A DNA stretch of 64,000 nucleotides from Lachnospiraceae bacterium (lineage in GTDB: Bacteria; Bacillota; Clostridia; Lachnospirales; Lachnospiraceae): NCBI GenBank assembly GCA_024404675.1, contig JAKSPO010000007.1:44235-108234 (forward strand), read 5' to 3'. Positions within the stretch are counted from its first letter, which is position 1. Each line of letters starts with the position of its first letter. Below are positions 43,883 to 52,928 of this stretch, piece after piece. The notes beneath the pieces are model-generated. The model was not told the DNA's origin and ran no database searches. It saw only the letters and a program-made list of their open reading frames with translations. The translations under genes and the position numbers were made by a program.

Positions 43883-43941
43883 ATTGTATCCTTTGCTTTC
43901 TGTTTGGTTCGGTATGCGGCTCCCCTAGCCGATACAAATGC

Positions 43942-43971
43942 ATAATACCACATTTTTCGAGGCTTTGTAAA
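43942..43971 (-). promoter_or_regulatory. Promoter of the PBP1A gene
   Basis: On the minus strand TTTACA (43971-43966), 18-base spacer, TATTAT (43947-43942), about 60 bases before the ATG. The spacer ends in AAAAATGTGG directly before the -10, like the promoters at 11132, 11221 and 44997. Confidence 0.65.
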
Positions 43972-44031
43972 CCTTGGAAACCCTAACTTTTTGTTAAGTT
44001 TTTGTGGAAAATGTAATAATTCCTTAACATC

Positions 44032-44682
44032 TTACAAAAGCTCGCAGCTGCCGCCGTTCACCGCATAGGTTACGGGGTCTTTTACATCGAACTGCGCTTT
44101 GCCGCTTGTGGCGTCCCGAAGCTCCGACAGAAAATGCTCCACCTCCGCAGGCGGGAGTATAAGAGATACCGAAACCTGTTCACCGTAATCCGTTGAAAGA
44201 ATCGGGTAGGAGCCGTTTCCGGCAAGAAAGAGGAGCTTGCCGATTCCGGTATAATCGGTGATGACATCGACGGGAACTCCCACGCGCTTTTCGGCAATCA
44301 CACAGTTCGCAAGTCCTTCTGTTACGGCGTCGCGATAGGCGCGCACCAGTCCGCCCGTTCCAAGCAGGATTCCGCCGAAATACCGGGTCACGACTACGCA
44401 TACATTTCGCACACCGGAGGCAAGCAGTGCATCAAGCATCGGCCGCCCGGCAGTATGCGCCGGCTCGCCGTCATCGCTGCAGCGGGTCATCTCGGCGTTG
44501 TCGCCGATGACGAACGCGGAGCAGTTGTGGCGGGCGTCCCAATAGCGTTTCTTGGTCTGCTCGATAAAGGCCTGGGCCTCCTCTTCGGTGGAAACAGGAC
44601 AGAGTGTCGCGATGAAACGGGAGCGCTTCTCGACGATCTCACCCTGACCGCCTTCCTTCAGATATCGAATGGGGGTATCCAT
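44032..44682 (-). CDS. YigZ/IMPACT family protein
   Basis: A 216-residue protein of the UPF0029 family. The N-terminal domain has EKRSRFIATLCPV, DARHNCSAFVIG, SDDGEPAHTAGRPML and VVVTRYFGGILLGTGGLVRAY, all strong family marks; a small ferredoxin-like C-domain follows (about 140-205). Eukaryotic IMPACT regulates GCN2; the bacterial role, possibly ribosome- or translation-related, is not settled. RBS AAAGGATG. The DUF4250 gene lies upstream on the same strand. Confidence 0.95.
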   Translation of the reverse strand: MDTPIRYLKEGGQGEIVEKRSRFIATLCPVSTEEEAQAFIEQTKKRYWDARHNCSAFVIGDNAEMTRCSDDGEPAHTAGRPMLDALLASGVRNVCVVVTRYFGGILLGTGGLVRAYRDAVTEGLANCVIAEKRVGVPVDVITDYTGIGKLLFLAGNGSYPILSTDYGEQVSVSLILPPAEVEHFLSELRDATSGKAQFDVKDPVTYAVNGGSCELL

Positions 44683-44730
44683 CGGTTGGCATCCTTTCTA
44701 AACGGGCACGGCGGCGCCGTTTTTAGCGTA

Positions 44731-44759
44731 TTGTAAATGGGTTGACAAAGTGTTATAAT
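44731..44759 (+). promoter_or_regulatory. Plus-strand promoter antisense to the DUF4250 gene
   Basis: TTGTAA (44731-44736), 17-base spacer, consensus TATAAT (44754-44759). Its transcript would run antisense through 44775-44951 into rarA, for which I see no closer promoter. Confidence 0.6.
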
Positions 44760-44774
44760 AATTCTGTATGGTCA

Positions 44775-44951
44775 TCAGCGGAACTGATTTTGCGATTCCT
44801 CATAGTGGTAGCCGGCGGCGGAGAGCTTTTCAAGCAGCTCGTCGCAATCGATATCTTCGGCGTCGCAAAGCGCGGAGAGGCTATCGTAGAAATCGCGGAG
44901 TCTGGTATTGATTACGGAAACCAGAACGACCGGGTCACTTGGCAGATACAT
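44775..44951 (-). CDS. DUF4250 domain protein
   Basis: A 58-residue protein with the DUF4250 pattern: MYLPSDPVVLVSVINTRLRD at the start, a Leu-Cys (ALCDAEDID) in the middle and GYHYEESQNQF at the end. Full length for this family, whose function is unknown. The ATG at 44951 follows GAGGAGGA; the Met five codons earlier has no site. Confidence 0.88.
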   Translation of the reverse strand: MYLPSDPVVLVSVINTRLRDFYDSLSALCDAEDIDCDELLEKLSAAGYHYEESQNQFR

Positions 44952-44996
44952 GTTCGTCCTCCTCAAAAAGGGTGCGGCATCGGTGATGCCTAAGTA

Positions 44997-45025
44997 AATA
45001 TATCACATTTTCCGTAAAAAGACAA
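44997..45025 (-). promoter_or_regulatory. Promoter of the DUF4250 gene
   Basis: On the minus strand TTGTCT (45025-45020), 17-base spacer, TATATT (45002-44997). The spacer contains GGAAAATGTG plus one base before the -10. Confidence 0.7.
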
Positions 45026-45070
45026 ATATTACACGAAACGCCGCATAGCGCAGAGAGGACACGGATTCGT

Positions 45071-46408
45071 ATGGATTTGTTCGACTATATGCACGAGAAT
45101 GCGAAGGAGAAGCAGGCGCCGCTTGCTTCAAGGATGCGCCCGACAAGCCTTGATGAGGTGGTGGGACAGTCGCATATCATCGGCAGAGATAAGCTTTTAT
45201 ACAGGGCAATTGTCGCAGACCAGCTGCGTTCCGTCATCTTCTACGGGCCGCCCGGGACAGGCAAGACAACGCTTGCCAAGGTGATTGCCAACACAACCAA
45301 GGGTGAGTTCCGCCAGATTAACGCAACCTCCGCCGGCAAGAAGGATATGGAGGAGGTTATCGAAGAGGCTAAGCAGCTTTTTGGCATGGGCGGACGCCGG
45401 ACGATCCTCTTCATCGACGAGATTCATCGTTTCAATAAGAGTCAGCAGGATTATCTCCTGCCTTATGTGGAGGACGGCACGGTTATCCTTGTAGGCGCAA
45501 CGACCGAGAACCCGTATTTCGAGGTGAACGGCGCTTTGATTTCGCGCTCCATCATATTTGAGCTCCATCCGCTCACAACGGAGGATATTCTCGGCCTTCT
45601 GCGACGTGCGATGAAGGATACCGAGAAGGGTCTCGGACTTTATAACGCAGAGATTACCGATGAGGCTATCGAATTCATTGCCGATGTTGCAAACGGTGAC
45701 GCAAGAAAGGCGCTGAATGCGCTTGAGCTCGGTGTTCTGACAACGACTCCCGGTAAGGACGGTGTTACAAGAATCGATCTGAGCGTTGCGCAGGAATGTA
45801 TCCAGAAGCGCGCGATCCGTTACGATAAGACGGGCGACAATCATTATGATACGATTTCGGCCTTTATCAAGAGTATGCGCGGCTCGGATCCGGATGCGGC
45901 GATTTATTATCTTGCAAGAATGCTGTACGCCGGCGAAGAGGTTACCTTCGTGGCAAGACGTATTATGATATGCGCGGCAGAGGATGTCGGCAACGCAGAC
46001 CCGCAGGCACTGCAGGTTGCGGTCGCAGCTTCGCTTGCTGCGGAGCGGATCGGTATGCCGGAGGCGCAGATTATTCTGTCACAGGCAGCAGCCTATGTGG
46101 CCTGCGCGCCGAAGAGTAACGCAGCGGTCAATGCAATCGGTGCTGCGATGGAGGCAGTGCGAAGCGAGAAGACGCCGGCAATTCCGCCGCATCTTCAGGA
46201 CGCACATTACGGCGGCGCGGGAAAGCTCGGAAGAGGTGTCGGTTACGAATATGCGCACCTGTATCCGAACCATTTCAGCACGCAGCAGTATCTGCCGGAT
46301 GAATATGTGGGAACAACCTTCTACGAGCCCGGAGATCTGGGTTATGAGAAGCAGATCAAGGAATGGCTTGCATTCCTGAGAAAGGGAGGAAATCATGCTG
46401 ACAACTAA
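45071..46408 (+). CDS. rarA: Replication-associated recombination protein A (RarA/MgsA)
   Basis: A 445-residue AAA+ clamp-loader-like ATPase that acts at stalled replication forks. Walker A GPPGTGKT (59-66), Walker B FIDEIHRF (Asp116-Glu117), sensor-1 ATTENPYFEVN, and the C-terminal tetramerisation region with GAGKLGRGVGYEYAHLYP. Full length. The stop overlaps the next ORF by 14 bases. Confidence 0.97.
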   Translation: MDLFDYMHENAKEKQAPLASRMRPTSLDEVVGQSHIIGRDKLLYRAIVADQLRSVIFYGPPGTGKTTLAKVIANTTKGEFRQINATSAGKKDMEEVIEEAKQLFGMGGRRTILFIDEIHRFNKSQQDYLLPYVEDGTVILVGATTENPYFEVNGALISRSIIFELHPLTTEDILGLLRRAMKDTEKGLGLYNAEITDEAIEFIADVANGDARKALNALELGVLTTTPGKDGVTRIDLSVAQECIQKRAIRYDKTGDNHYDTISAFIKSMRGSDPDAAIYYLARMLYAGEEVTFVARRIMICAAEDVGNADPQALQVAVAASLAAERIGMPEAQIILSQAAAYVACAPKSNAAVNAIGAAMEAVRSEKTPAIPPHLQDAHYGGAGKLGRGVGYEYAHLYPNHFSTQQYLPDEYVGTTFYEPGDLGYEKQIKEWLAFLRKGGNHADN

Positions 46409-46664
46409 GTTTACCCGCGTGGTTGCGATTCTTCTCGTTATATGCGAGGTGGTATCGATCGGGCTTACATTTGCCGGCGCCTTTATAGGCGGAAAGCTCG
46501 GCAGGGGGTTTTTGGCAACGGGAATGTTCGGATTTGTAGCTGCAGCCGTCTTCGGATGGATCTTGATAACGGTTTACAACCGTGTACATAAGGATGAATT
46601 TGCCGTGAATGCTATGATGGAAAAGCACGCAGAGGAATCGGCTGACGAAGCGAAGAAAGAATAA
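46395..46664 (+). CDS. Small two-helix membrane protein
   Basis: An 89-residue protein with two hydrophobic helices (about 7-31 and 38-60) separated by a short Gly-Lys turn (GGKLGRG), followed by a charged cytoplasmic tail. I do not recognise it. The start lies inside the end of rarA behind GGGAGGAAA, and the next gene follows 19 bases later, so it is in the rarA transcript. Confidence 0.7.
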   Translation: MLTTKFTRVVAILLVICEVVSIGLTFAGAFIGGKLGRGFLATGMFGFVAAAVFGWILITVYNRVHKDEFAVNAMMEKHAEESADEAKKE

Positions 46665-46683
46665 TTGATTAAGGAGAATCACT

Positions 46684-47199
46684 ATGAGCACACTTTTGGA
46701 AAAATGGCGCGATGAGGCCTACAGCAAGGACATGAATACGCGTGAGGGACAGCTTTACTGGGGCGCATATTTTGCGGCTGAGAAGGAGGTTTATATCAAG
46801 CTGCTTTCGAATCCTACCGAGGAGGTTAAGGGCACCGTTAAGGAGCTTGCTGACCGTTACGACATGAGCGTTAAGTACATGACCGGCTTTCTGGACGGTA
46901 TTAACGAGAGCCTTGTAACACCGAATCCAATTGAGGAGATGACCGAGGAGACCGAGGTCAGCCTTGTGTACGACAAGGAGAAGCTTTACTATAATATGTG
47001 TGAGGCAAGAGCCGACTGGCTTTACAATCTGCCTGAGTGGGACGCACTTCTCACCGAGGCGAAGAGAAAGGAGCTTTTCCTTACACAGAGAAAGTCTCAC
47101 ACCGTAGTTAATACCGCGAAGATCGGCAGAAACGATCCCTGCCCGTGCGGAAGCGGTAAGAAGTATAAGAATTGCTGCATGAGAAAAGAGCAGCAGTAA
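46684..47199 (+). CDS. SEC-C motif protein
   Basis: A 171-residue cytoplasmic protein. The last 25 residues form a SEC-C zinc motif ([18 protein letters not shown]), the same zinc-binding tail found in SecA. The first 140 residues are helical and acidic without a named domain. SEC-C tails bind ribosomes or SecB in SecA; in stand-alone proteins the role is unknown. RBS AAGGAG. Confidence 0.9.
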   Translation: MSTLLEKWRDEAYSKDMNTREGQLYWGAYFAAEKEVYIKLLSNPTEEVKGTVKELADRYDMSVKYMTGFLDGINESLVTPNPIEEMTEETEVSLVYDKEKLYYNMCEARADWLYNLPEWDALLTEAKRKELFLTQRKSHTVVNTAKIGRNDPCPCGSGKKYKNCCMRKEQQ

Positions 47200-47231
47200 G
47201 TTCCCGTGGGGGAATCGTTAGGAGATAGAGT

Positions 47232-48551
47232 ATGACAGATTCCAGATATGGAAACAAAGCAGGCGTGCGGTATCGCTCCGGAACGCGTCGCGCAATCAGA
47301 CGTAAGCAGCTGATCTATTCGGCGATTGCGCTTGTTCTGTGCGCGGTGATCGGCCTTGTGTTTTATCAGAAGAACGTCGGCTCCAATGTCACGGAGTACG
47401 ATGCCGGGCAGAAGGGACCTTCGCCGACAGAGCCGCCGAACAGCCAGATTATTGCGTCCGCCGAGGTAGCGCCTTACGGCTTGTATCTTGATCGCTATTC
47501 GGAGGGCTTGTCCGAGGATGACAAATGGCTTGAGGACTTCGAGGATAACCGCGAGCGCCGCCAGGTCAAGGGTGTGTATGTTACGCCGGAGGTTTTGAAC
47601 CTTCGCTTCAAGTTCCTGCTTGATCTGCTTGACACGACTGAGCTGAACGCGGTTGTTGTCGATATTAAAAACGATGACGGCTTCATCGTCGTGGAGAATG
47701 ATTCGGAGCTTCTGAACAGCATGACCAACCAGCGTCTTCTGATCGAGAATTTCGATTACATTTTCAAGACACTTAAGGAGCACAACGTGTACATGATTGC
47801 GCGAATCGTGTGCTTCCGTGATATTCGAAGCGTGCGAAGCAACGAAAGCTACGGTGTGCATATGCCGGACGGCTCGCTTCTGAAGGACAGTAACGGCTTT
47901 ACCTGGATGAACCCGTTCAACGAAGAGGTTTGGGAGTATCTTACAGAGGTTGGTCGTGTATGTGCGAAGATCGGTTTCGATGAGGTCAATTTCGACTACT
48001 GCCGATTCTCGACAGACAGTAAGGTTAAGACAGCGGCATACGGTAAGGAGCTGACGACAGAGAATAAAGAAGCGGCGATTACGGGCTTTGTAAAATACGC
48101 CTGTGAGAATCTGAAGCCGCTCGGCCTATTCGTTTCGGTTGATGTATTCGGCGTTGTATTAAGCAGTACAATCGATGCGGCTGCCGTAGGACAGAACTAT
48201 GCGGATATGTCGAGTTACCTTGACTATATCTGCCCGATGGTCTACCCGTCCCACTACAGTAACGGATACTATAATATCCCCGTACCGGACGCGGATCCTT
48301 ACGCACTGATTTATAATGCAATGCTTGACTCCAAGAAGGTTCTTGCCGTCAATGTTGCAAAGGGACGGTGCGCACAGGTACGTCCATGGCTGCAGTCATT
48401 TACCGCTAGCTGGGTAAGAGGACATATTACTTACACCGGCGTTGAGGTTAAGGCGCAGATTCAGGCAACCTATGATGCCGGCTACGATGCGGGCTGGGAG
48501 CTTTGGAATGCAGCCGGAGCATACAGTAAGGACGGCCTGGAGCCCGAATAG
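47232..48551 (+). CDS. Putative glycoside hydrolase (DUF4015), membrane-anchored
   Basis: A 439-residue exported protein with a basic N-terminus, one signal/anchor helix (about 34-52), a Pro-rich linker, and a TIM-barrel-like DUF4015 domain: RRQVKGVYVTPEVL, LNAVVVDIKNDDGFIV, MIARIVCFRD, DEVNFDYCRF and the late WELWNAAGAYS. Asp/Glu residues at the ends of the barrel strands (VDIKND, DEVNFDY) are as in glycosidase-like families. Enzymatic substrate is unknown. RBS AGGAGA. Likely acts on the cell wall or an exopolysaccharide (inference). Confidence 0.88.
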   Translation: MTDSRYGNKAGVRYRSGTRRAIRRKQLIYSAIALVLCAVIGLVFYQKNVGSNVTEYDAGQKGPSPTEPPNSQIIASAEVAPYGLYLDRYSEGLSEDDKWLEDFEDNRERRQVKGVYVTPEVLNLRFKFLLDLLDTTELNAVVVDIKNDDGFIVVENDSELLNSMTNQRLLIENFDYIFKTLKEHNVYMIARIVCFRDIRSVRSNESYGVHMPDGSLLKDSNGFTWMNPFNEEVWEYLTEVGRVCAKIGFDEVNFDYCRFSTDSKVKTAAYGKELTTENKEAAITGFVKYACENLKPLGLFVSVDVFGVVLSSTIDAAAVGQNYADMSSYLDYICPMVYPSHYSNGYYNIPVPDADPYALIYNAMLDSKKVLAVNVAKGRCAQVRPWLQSFTASWVRGHITYTGVEVKAQIQATYDAGYDAGWELWNAAGAYSKDGLEPE

Positions 48552-48588
48552 GATGGCTCAATAACCGTGTGATTTTAGGAGGAGTAAC

Positions 48589-49776
48589 ATGAGAAAGAGA
48601 ATAAGTTTATTTTTGACAGCGGTGCTTTTGATAACGCTTCTTGCCGCATGCGGCGAGACGACCTCGAACGGAAAGCGCAGAGACAAGAGCGAGGGCGGTA
48701 AGCCGAGTGCTACGCCTACGCCGACGGAGGTCGTTGCTCCGACCCTTCCGCCGCTTCCGACGCCGGAGCCCCTGCCGGAGATTATCGAGTACGGCTGCGG
48801 GGAACCGAACAGAGCAATGGTTGCATTTGCCGACTATCTGGACAAGAAGCTTGATGAGAGCGTTTACAATGTGAACCGTGATCCGGAGATTCGTTACGAT
48901 ATCTTCTTTCTGAATACCGATAATGCGCCGGAATTCTGGTGGGCTGAAGGAAACAGCCATGCAGATGCCGTACATGTGTGCATGTTCGACGGCGAGAAGA
49001 TTGTAGAGCTTGGCTGTCTTGGCGAGTTTGGTAGCTTTCAGTATGTGGAGAACGGAAATGCCATCGTTGTTAAGGAAGAGGCAGCCGGCGTGGAATCCAC
49101 CACAATCTATATGCTGACTGAAACAACGCTGTTTCGTGCAGTGAATCTCTCCAAGCAGGTTCTTGCAGGCGAAAAGGGTGAGGAGACGAAGTACTTCGTC
49201 AATGAAATCGAGTGCTCCGAGGCGGATTACAACGAGCGTGTGAAGACCTGGTCCTATGTTACGAACGCAGCTTCCACGGTCAGATATTCCGAGGGCCTGT
49301 CCTCCGTCATATTCTATGATGATGACCCGTACCCGATTGCTACCTGTTATGCACCGATTTATGCGCATCTGACAGCACTCAGACCGGGGATTTTCCGTTA
49401 TGATGTACCGGATGATGTTTTAGAGCAGCTTGTCGGCACCTGGGTTATGGATCGCGGTGAGGTCGAAGGCTGGGAGTATTCTGCCAAGGAAGAAGGCATC
49501 AAGGCCTCCTGGATTCTGGAGCCGAACGGTGAGGCAGAGAGAAGCTTTTCAAACGGCTTTTATGCAGAAACCAATATGTATCATATGAGCTATATGCCCG
49601 GACGGATGTATCTTGGTGATACGGCGACCAATATATGGTGGCTGAAGATTCCTGTAAAGGATAAGGATGAGTATTATTATTTTATTACCATCAATGCAGC
49701 CGGCGAGCTTTTCGAGTATGAGTATTGCGAGCGTGATTTCTTCGCGGCATGCCACTGGTATAAAAAGGCAGAATAA
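48589..49776 (+). CDS. Lipoprotein with GKRRD post-lipobox motif, unknown function
   Basis: A 395-residue lipoprotein. Signal peptide with lipobox LLAAC, then SNGKRRDKSEGGKPSATPTP, an N-terminal linker very like the one at 194 (GKRRDPASGEK). Two extracellular parts follow: about 65-230 (helix followed by beta strands) and a lipocalin/META-like stretch near 280-395 (QLVGTWVMDRGEVEGWEY to the end). I do not recognise either. RBS GGAGGAG; 37 bases after the DUF4015 gene. Confidence 0.72.
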   Translation: MRKRISLFLTAVLLITLLAACGETTSNGKRRDKSEGGKPSATPTPTEVVAPTLPPLPTPEPLPEIIEYGCGEPNRAMVAFADYLDKKLDESVYNVNRDPEIRYDIFFLNTDNAPEFWWAEGNSHADAVHVCMFDGEKIVELGCLGEFGSFQYVENGNAIVVKEEAAGVESTTIYMLTETTLFRAVNLSKQVLAGEKGEETKYFVNEIECSEADYNERVKTWSYVTNAASTVRYSEGLSSVIFYDDDPYPIATCYAPIYAHLTALRPGIFRYDVPDDVLEQLVGTWVMDRGEVEGWEYSAKEEGIKASWILEPNGEAERSFSNGFYAETNMYHMSYMPGRMYLGDTATNIWWLKIPVKDKDEYYYFITINAAGELFEYEYCERDFFAACHWYKKAE

Positions 49777-49812
49777 GATGTATCCCTAAGGGATTCGATT
49801 GATGAATAAAGT

Positions 49813-49855
49813 AAGGGCGTATGAAAATGTAATCACTTTCATACGCCCCTTTTTA
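49813..49855 (+). terminator. Terminator between the lipoprotein and cellobiose phosphorylase
   Basis: Twelve-pair stem GGGCGTATGAAA / TTTCATACGCCC with a 10-base loop and a run of T; A-rich on the other side, so possibly bidirectional for the convergent genes. Confidence 0.88.
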
Positions 49856-49904
49856 TAGTTCTGTTCGAAGAGCACACTCTCCGATTGTAGTCCGCTAAGA
49901 AAGA

Positions 49905-52379
49905 CTAGCCGAGGATTACCTCAACCTCATGTGTGCCGTCAGCAAATACCGGAACAACACAACCGTCCATAGCCTTGCCGTCAACTACGAGGGACTTAAC
50001 GCCCTTGCATACGTGGTTCGGGTTCTTAATGGTGATGTTGTAGGAAGCGCCACGGAACTGTCTGGTAGCGGTAAAGCCGTCCCATGCAGCCGGGATGGAA
50101 GGATCAACCTTCAGGCCGTCGAAGTCAGGCTGGATACCAAGGATGTACTGGGAGATAGCAACCATGTTCCAAGCAGCGGTACCGGTGAGCCAGGAGTTCT
50201 TACCCTGACCGAAGTGGTTACCGGTCTTGCCGATATCGGAACCTGCATCCTTACCACCGATCATCTGGCCGTATACATAAGGCTCGGTCTTATGAAGATC
50301 GGAGGTCTCCTCGGTGTATGCCGGAGCAATCTCGGAGTAGTACTTGAATGCCTGGTCGCCTTCACCTGCATAAGCAGCTGCACAGATGATCCATGCATTG
50401 TTGTGAGTGAAGATACCTGCATTTTCCTTATAACCACCCGGATAAGTGGAAATTTCACCGTACTGGATGTAGTACTTGGAGAAAGCAGGATTGTTAAGAA
50501 CAAGACCGTGTACGGTGTTCAGTCTCTCGTCAACAGCTGCAAGCGTCTTCTTGGTAGCCTCAGCATCGATGTCGGACATAATAGCGAAGCCCTGCGGCTC
50601 GATGAAGATCTGGCCCTCTTCACATTCCTTAGAACCCATCTTCTGGCCGTTTGCATCATAAGCACGAAGGAACCAGTCACCGTCCCAAGCGGATGCCATG
50701 ATGTTCTTCTTCATATCGTCGATTGCCTTCTGTGCAGCGCAAGCCTCATCAGCTCTGCCGACATGCTTCAGAATCTCAACGTAGTTCGGACCGGTATAGG
50801 TGAACAGTGTTGCAACCATAACAGACTCAGCAACCTTGGAGTAGCCGCCCTCTGCAGCGAACTTCGGGTTGGTGTAGGTCTGGAAGGACTCACCGGGTGT
50901 ATCGGAGAAGCAGGAGAGGTTGATACAGTCGTTCCAGTCTGCTCTCATCGCAAGCGGCAAGCCGTGCGGTCCGAGATTGTTTACAATGTGGTAGAAGGAT
51001 ACCTTCAGATGCTCGAGCATGGTCTGTGCCTTGCTCATATCGTTGTCGTAGGGAACCATCTCATCAAGAATGGTCCAGTCGCCGGTTTCCTTGATGTAAG
51101 CGGATACGGAAAGAATCAGCCACAACGGGTCATCGGAGAAGTCACCGCCGATATCTGCATTACCCTTCTTGGTAAGAGGCTGATACTGATGGTAGCAACC
51201 ACCATCCGGGAACTGGGTGGAAGCGATATCGATGATACGCTCCTTTGCTCTGTCCGGAATCTGATGAACGAAGCCGAGAATATCCTGGTTGGAATCACGG
51301 AAGCCCATACCACGGCCGATACCGGATTCGAAGTAGGATGCGGAACGGGAAAGGTTGAAGGTAACCATACACTGATACTGGTTCCAGATGTTAACCATAC
51401 GGTCAACCTTGTCCTCGGGAGTCTTAACACTGATGATGCCAAGAAGCTTATCCCATGCGGCGCGAAGCTCAGCCATGCCGGCAGCAACCTTAGCAGGGGT
51501 GTTGTACTTGTCCATCATAGCGATAGCCTTAACCTTGTTGATGGTCTTGCCGTCTGCTTCAAACTTCTCAGCCTGAGGCATCTCAACGTAACCAAGGATG
51601 AATACAAGAGTCTTGGTCTCGCCGGGAGCAAGTGTAATCTTCTTATAATGAGAAGCAATCGGAGCCCAGCCGTCTGCGAAGGAGTCGTTAGACTTGCCTG
51701 CAAGAACAGCCTGCGGATCACCGAAGCCGTTGTACATGCCGATAAATGCGTCGCGATCGGTATCGTAGCCGTCAATCTCCTCATTTACGGAGTAGAAAGC
51801 GTAGTGGTTACGGCGATCTCTGTATTCTGTCTTATGGTAAATGGTGGAGCCGCATACCTCTACACGACCGGTGGAGAAGTTACGCTGGAAGTTGTTGCTG
51901 TCGTCCTGAGCATCCCACAGACACCACTCCTGGAAGGAGAAGAGAGAGAAGGACTTCTCGGCAGCACTCTCGTTGGTAAGCACAACCTGCTGTACCTCAC
52001 CGTCGTAATCCTGAGGAACGAAGAAGGTAACCTCAGTCTTCAAACCGTTCTTCTTACCGGTGATGATGGTGTAGCCCATACCGTGACGGCACTCGTAGCT
52101 GTCAAGCTCGGTCTTAACCGGAGACCAGCCGGGGTTCCAAATGGTACCGTTATCATTGATGTAGAAGTAACGTCCGCCCATATCGATCGGTACATTGTTG
52201 TAACGATAACGGGTGATACGACGCAAACGGGCATCCTTATAGAAGGAATAGCCGCCTGCGGTGTTGGAAATCAAAGAAAAGAAGCCCTGCGTTCCGAGGT
52301 AGTTGATCCACGGGTAAGGGGTTCTCGGCGAAGTGATGACGTACTCACGCTTGGCGTCATCGAAATAACCAAATTTCAT
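49905..52379 (-). CDS. Cellobiose phosphorylase, GH94
   Basis: An 824-residue cytoplasmic enzyme that splits cellobiose with phosphate into glucose 1-phosphate and glucose, saving ATP for anaerobes. N-terminal beta-sandwich ([19 protein letters not shown]), then an (alpha/alpha)6 barrel with [10 protein letters not shown] and the catalytic-acid motif DWND (481-484), and a C-terminal beta domain. Length fits cellobiose phosphorylase rather than cellodextrin or chitobiose homologues. RBS AAGGAGG. No cellobiose transporter or regulator adjoins it; promoter at 52436-52464. Confidence 0.95.
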   Translation of the reverse strand: MKFGYFDDAKREYVITSPRTPYPWINYLGTQGFFSLISNTAGGYSFYKDARLRRITRYRYNNVPIDMGGRYFYINDNGTIWNPGWSPVKTELDSYECRHGMGYTIITGKKNGLKTEVTFFVPQDYDGEVQQVVLTNESAAEKSFSLFSFQEWCLWDAQDDSNNFQRNFSTGRVEVCGSTIYHKTEYRDRRNHYAFYSVNEEIDGYDTDRDAFIGMYNGFGDPQAVLAGKSNDSFADGWAPIASHYKKITLAPGETKTLVFILGYVEMPQAEKFEADGKTINKVKAIAMMDKYNTPAKVAAGMAELRAAWDKLLGIISVKTPEDKVDRMVNIWNQYQCMVTFNLSRSASYFESGIGRGMGFRDSNQDILGFVHQIPDRAKERIIDIASTQFPDGGCYHQYQPLTKKGNADIGGDFSDDPLWLILSVSAYIKETGDWTILDEMVPYDNDMSKAQTMLEHLKVSFYHIVNNLGPHGLPLAMRADWNDCINLSCFSDTPGESFQTYTNPKFAAEGGYSKVAESVMVATLFTYTGPNYVEILKHVGRADEACAAQKAIDDMKKNIMASAWDGDWFLRAYDANGQKMGSKECEEGQIFIEPQGFAIMSDIDAEATKKTLAAVDERLNTVHGLVLNNPAFSKYYIQYGEISTYPGGYKENAGIFTHNNAWIICAAAYAGEGDQAFKYYSEIAPAYTEETSDLHKTEPYVYGQMIGGKDAGSDIGKTGNHFGQGKNSWLTGTAAWNMVAISQYILGIQPDFDGLKVDPSIPAAWDGFTATRQFRGASYNITIKNPNHVCKGVKSLVVDGKAMDGCVVPVFADGTHEVEVILG

Positions 52380-52435
52380 AAATGCCTCCTTGAAATGTTG
52401 AACGCTCTTTCGGCGTCCGCGCAGAATATAAATTT

Positions 52436-52464
52436 ATTATATATGATAAGTCCGTGTTTGGCAA
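52436..52464 (-). promoter_or_regulatory. Promoter of cellobiose phosphorylase
   Basis: On the minus strand TTGCCA (52464-52459), 17-base spacer, consensus TATAAT (52441-52436), about 55 bases before the ATG. Confidence 0.75.
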
Positions 52465-52601
52465 CGAGTGAAACGATAAAAGTATAAAATCGTCACGAAA
52501 AAGGAGCAGTTTCGACAGTTTTCGGAAGAATGTTAAAAAAGTGAAAAAACTTGAATACAAGGTTATACATCGTTTTTATAAGATTCCACAAAGCAGGCGT
52601 G

Positions 52602-52630
52602 TTGACAAAATGAAACGCATAGTTTATTAT
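52602..52630 (+). promoter_or_regulatory. Orphan plus-strand promoter
   Basis: Consensus TTGACA (52602-52607), 17-base spacer, TATTAT (52625-52630), with no coding gene downstream on this strand before 55070. It lies about 120 bases upstream of the candidate small RNA. Confidence 0.6.
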
Positions 52631-52720
52631 TTGTTCATAAGCACGAAAGAGATGTTGATTTAGCAATATTTACCTTTGAGTGGCGTGTTCAAAAAGTTGA
52701 TTTTTATTGCATTTGCATAA

Positions 52721-52748
52721 TGACAAGTGGACAAAAAAGTGTTATGAT
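52721..52748 (+). promoter_or_regulatory. Promoter of the candidate small RNA
   Basis: TGACAA (52721-52726), 16-base spacer, TATGAT (52743-52748), ending about 7 bases before the predicted RNA start. Confidence 0.55.
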
Positions 52749-52754
52749 ATAACC

Positions 52755-52868
52755 AGAAGGAATGGTAACGGTCCATTCGATAATTAAATAGTTGGTTCAT
52801 TACTTCTCTGAAGTAATTTCTCCCCCCACACAAACTGCGATTCAGAAATGAGTCGCAGTTCTTTTTTT
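52755..52868 (+). ncRNA. Candidate small regulatory RNA with C-rich loop
   Basis: About 114 bases between a promoter and a strong terminator, with no ORF. Structure visible by eye: hairpin GAATGG/CCATTC (52760-52779), a perfect hairpin ATTACTTC/GAAGTAAT (52799-52817), a single-stranded C-rich stretch TTTCTCCCCCCACAC (52817-52831), then the terminator hairpin AACTGCGA/TCGCAGTT (52833-52860) with seven T. The C-rich stretch is complementary to Gly-rich Shine-Dalgarno sequences, as in RsaE/CsfG-type Firmicute sRNAs. This is an inference from layout; family membership was not tested. Confidence 0.6.
52833..52868 (+). terminator. Terminator of the candidate small RNA
   Basis: Perfect 8-pair stem AACTGCGA / TCGCAGTT with a 12-base loop, then C and seven T. 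Confidence 0.85.
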
Positions 52869-52928
52869 ACCAAAAACTGCGGACTGGCTTTGGGAGAACG
52901 ATCCAGGGAGTGATCGGGGTGAAGGGGG

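Noticed and set aside
49929..52487. 852-residue open frame antisense to cellobiose phosphorylase
   Set aside because: It is the mirror of a highly expressed-type gene with strong codon bias; the encoded protein has no recognisable domain and no RBS.
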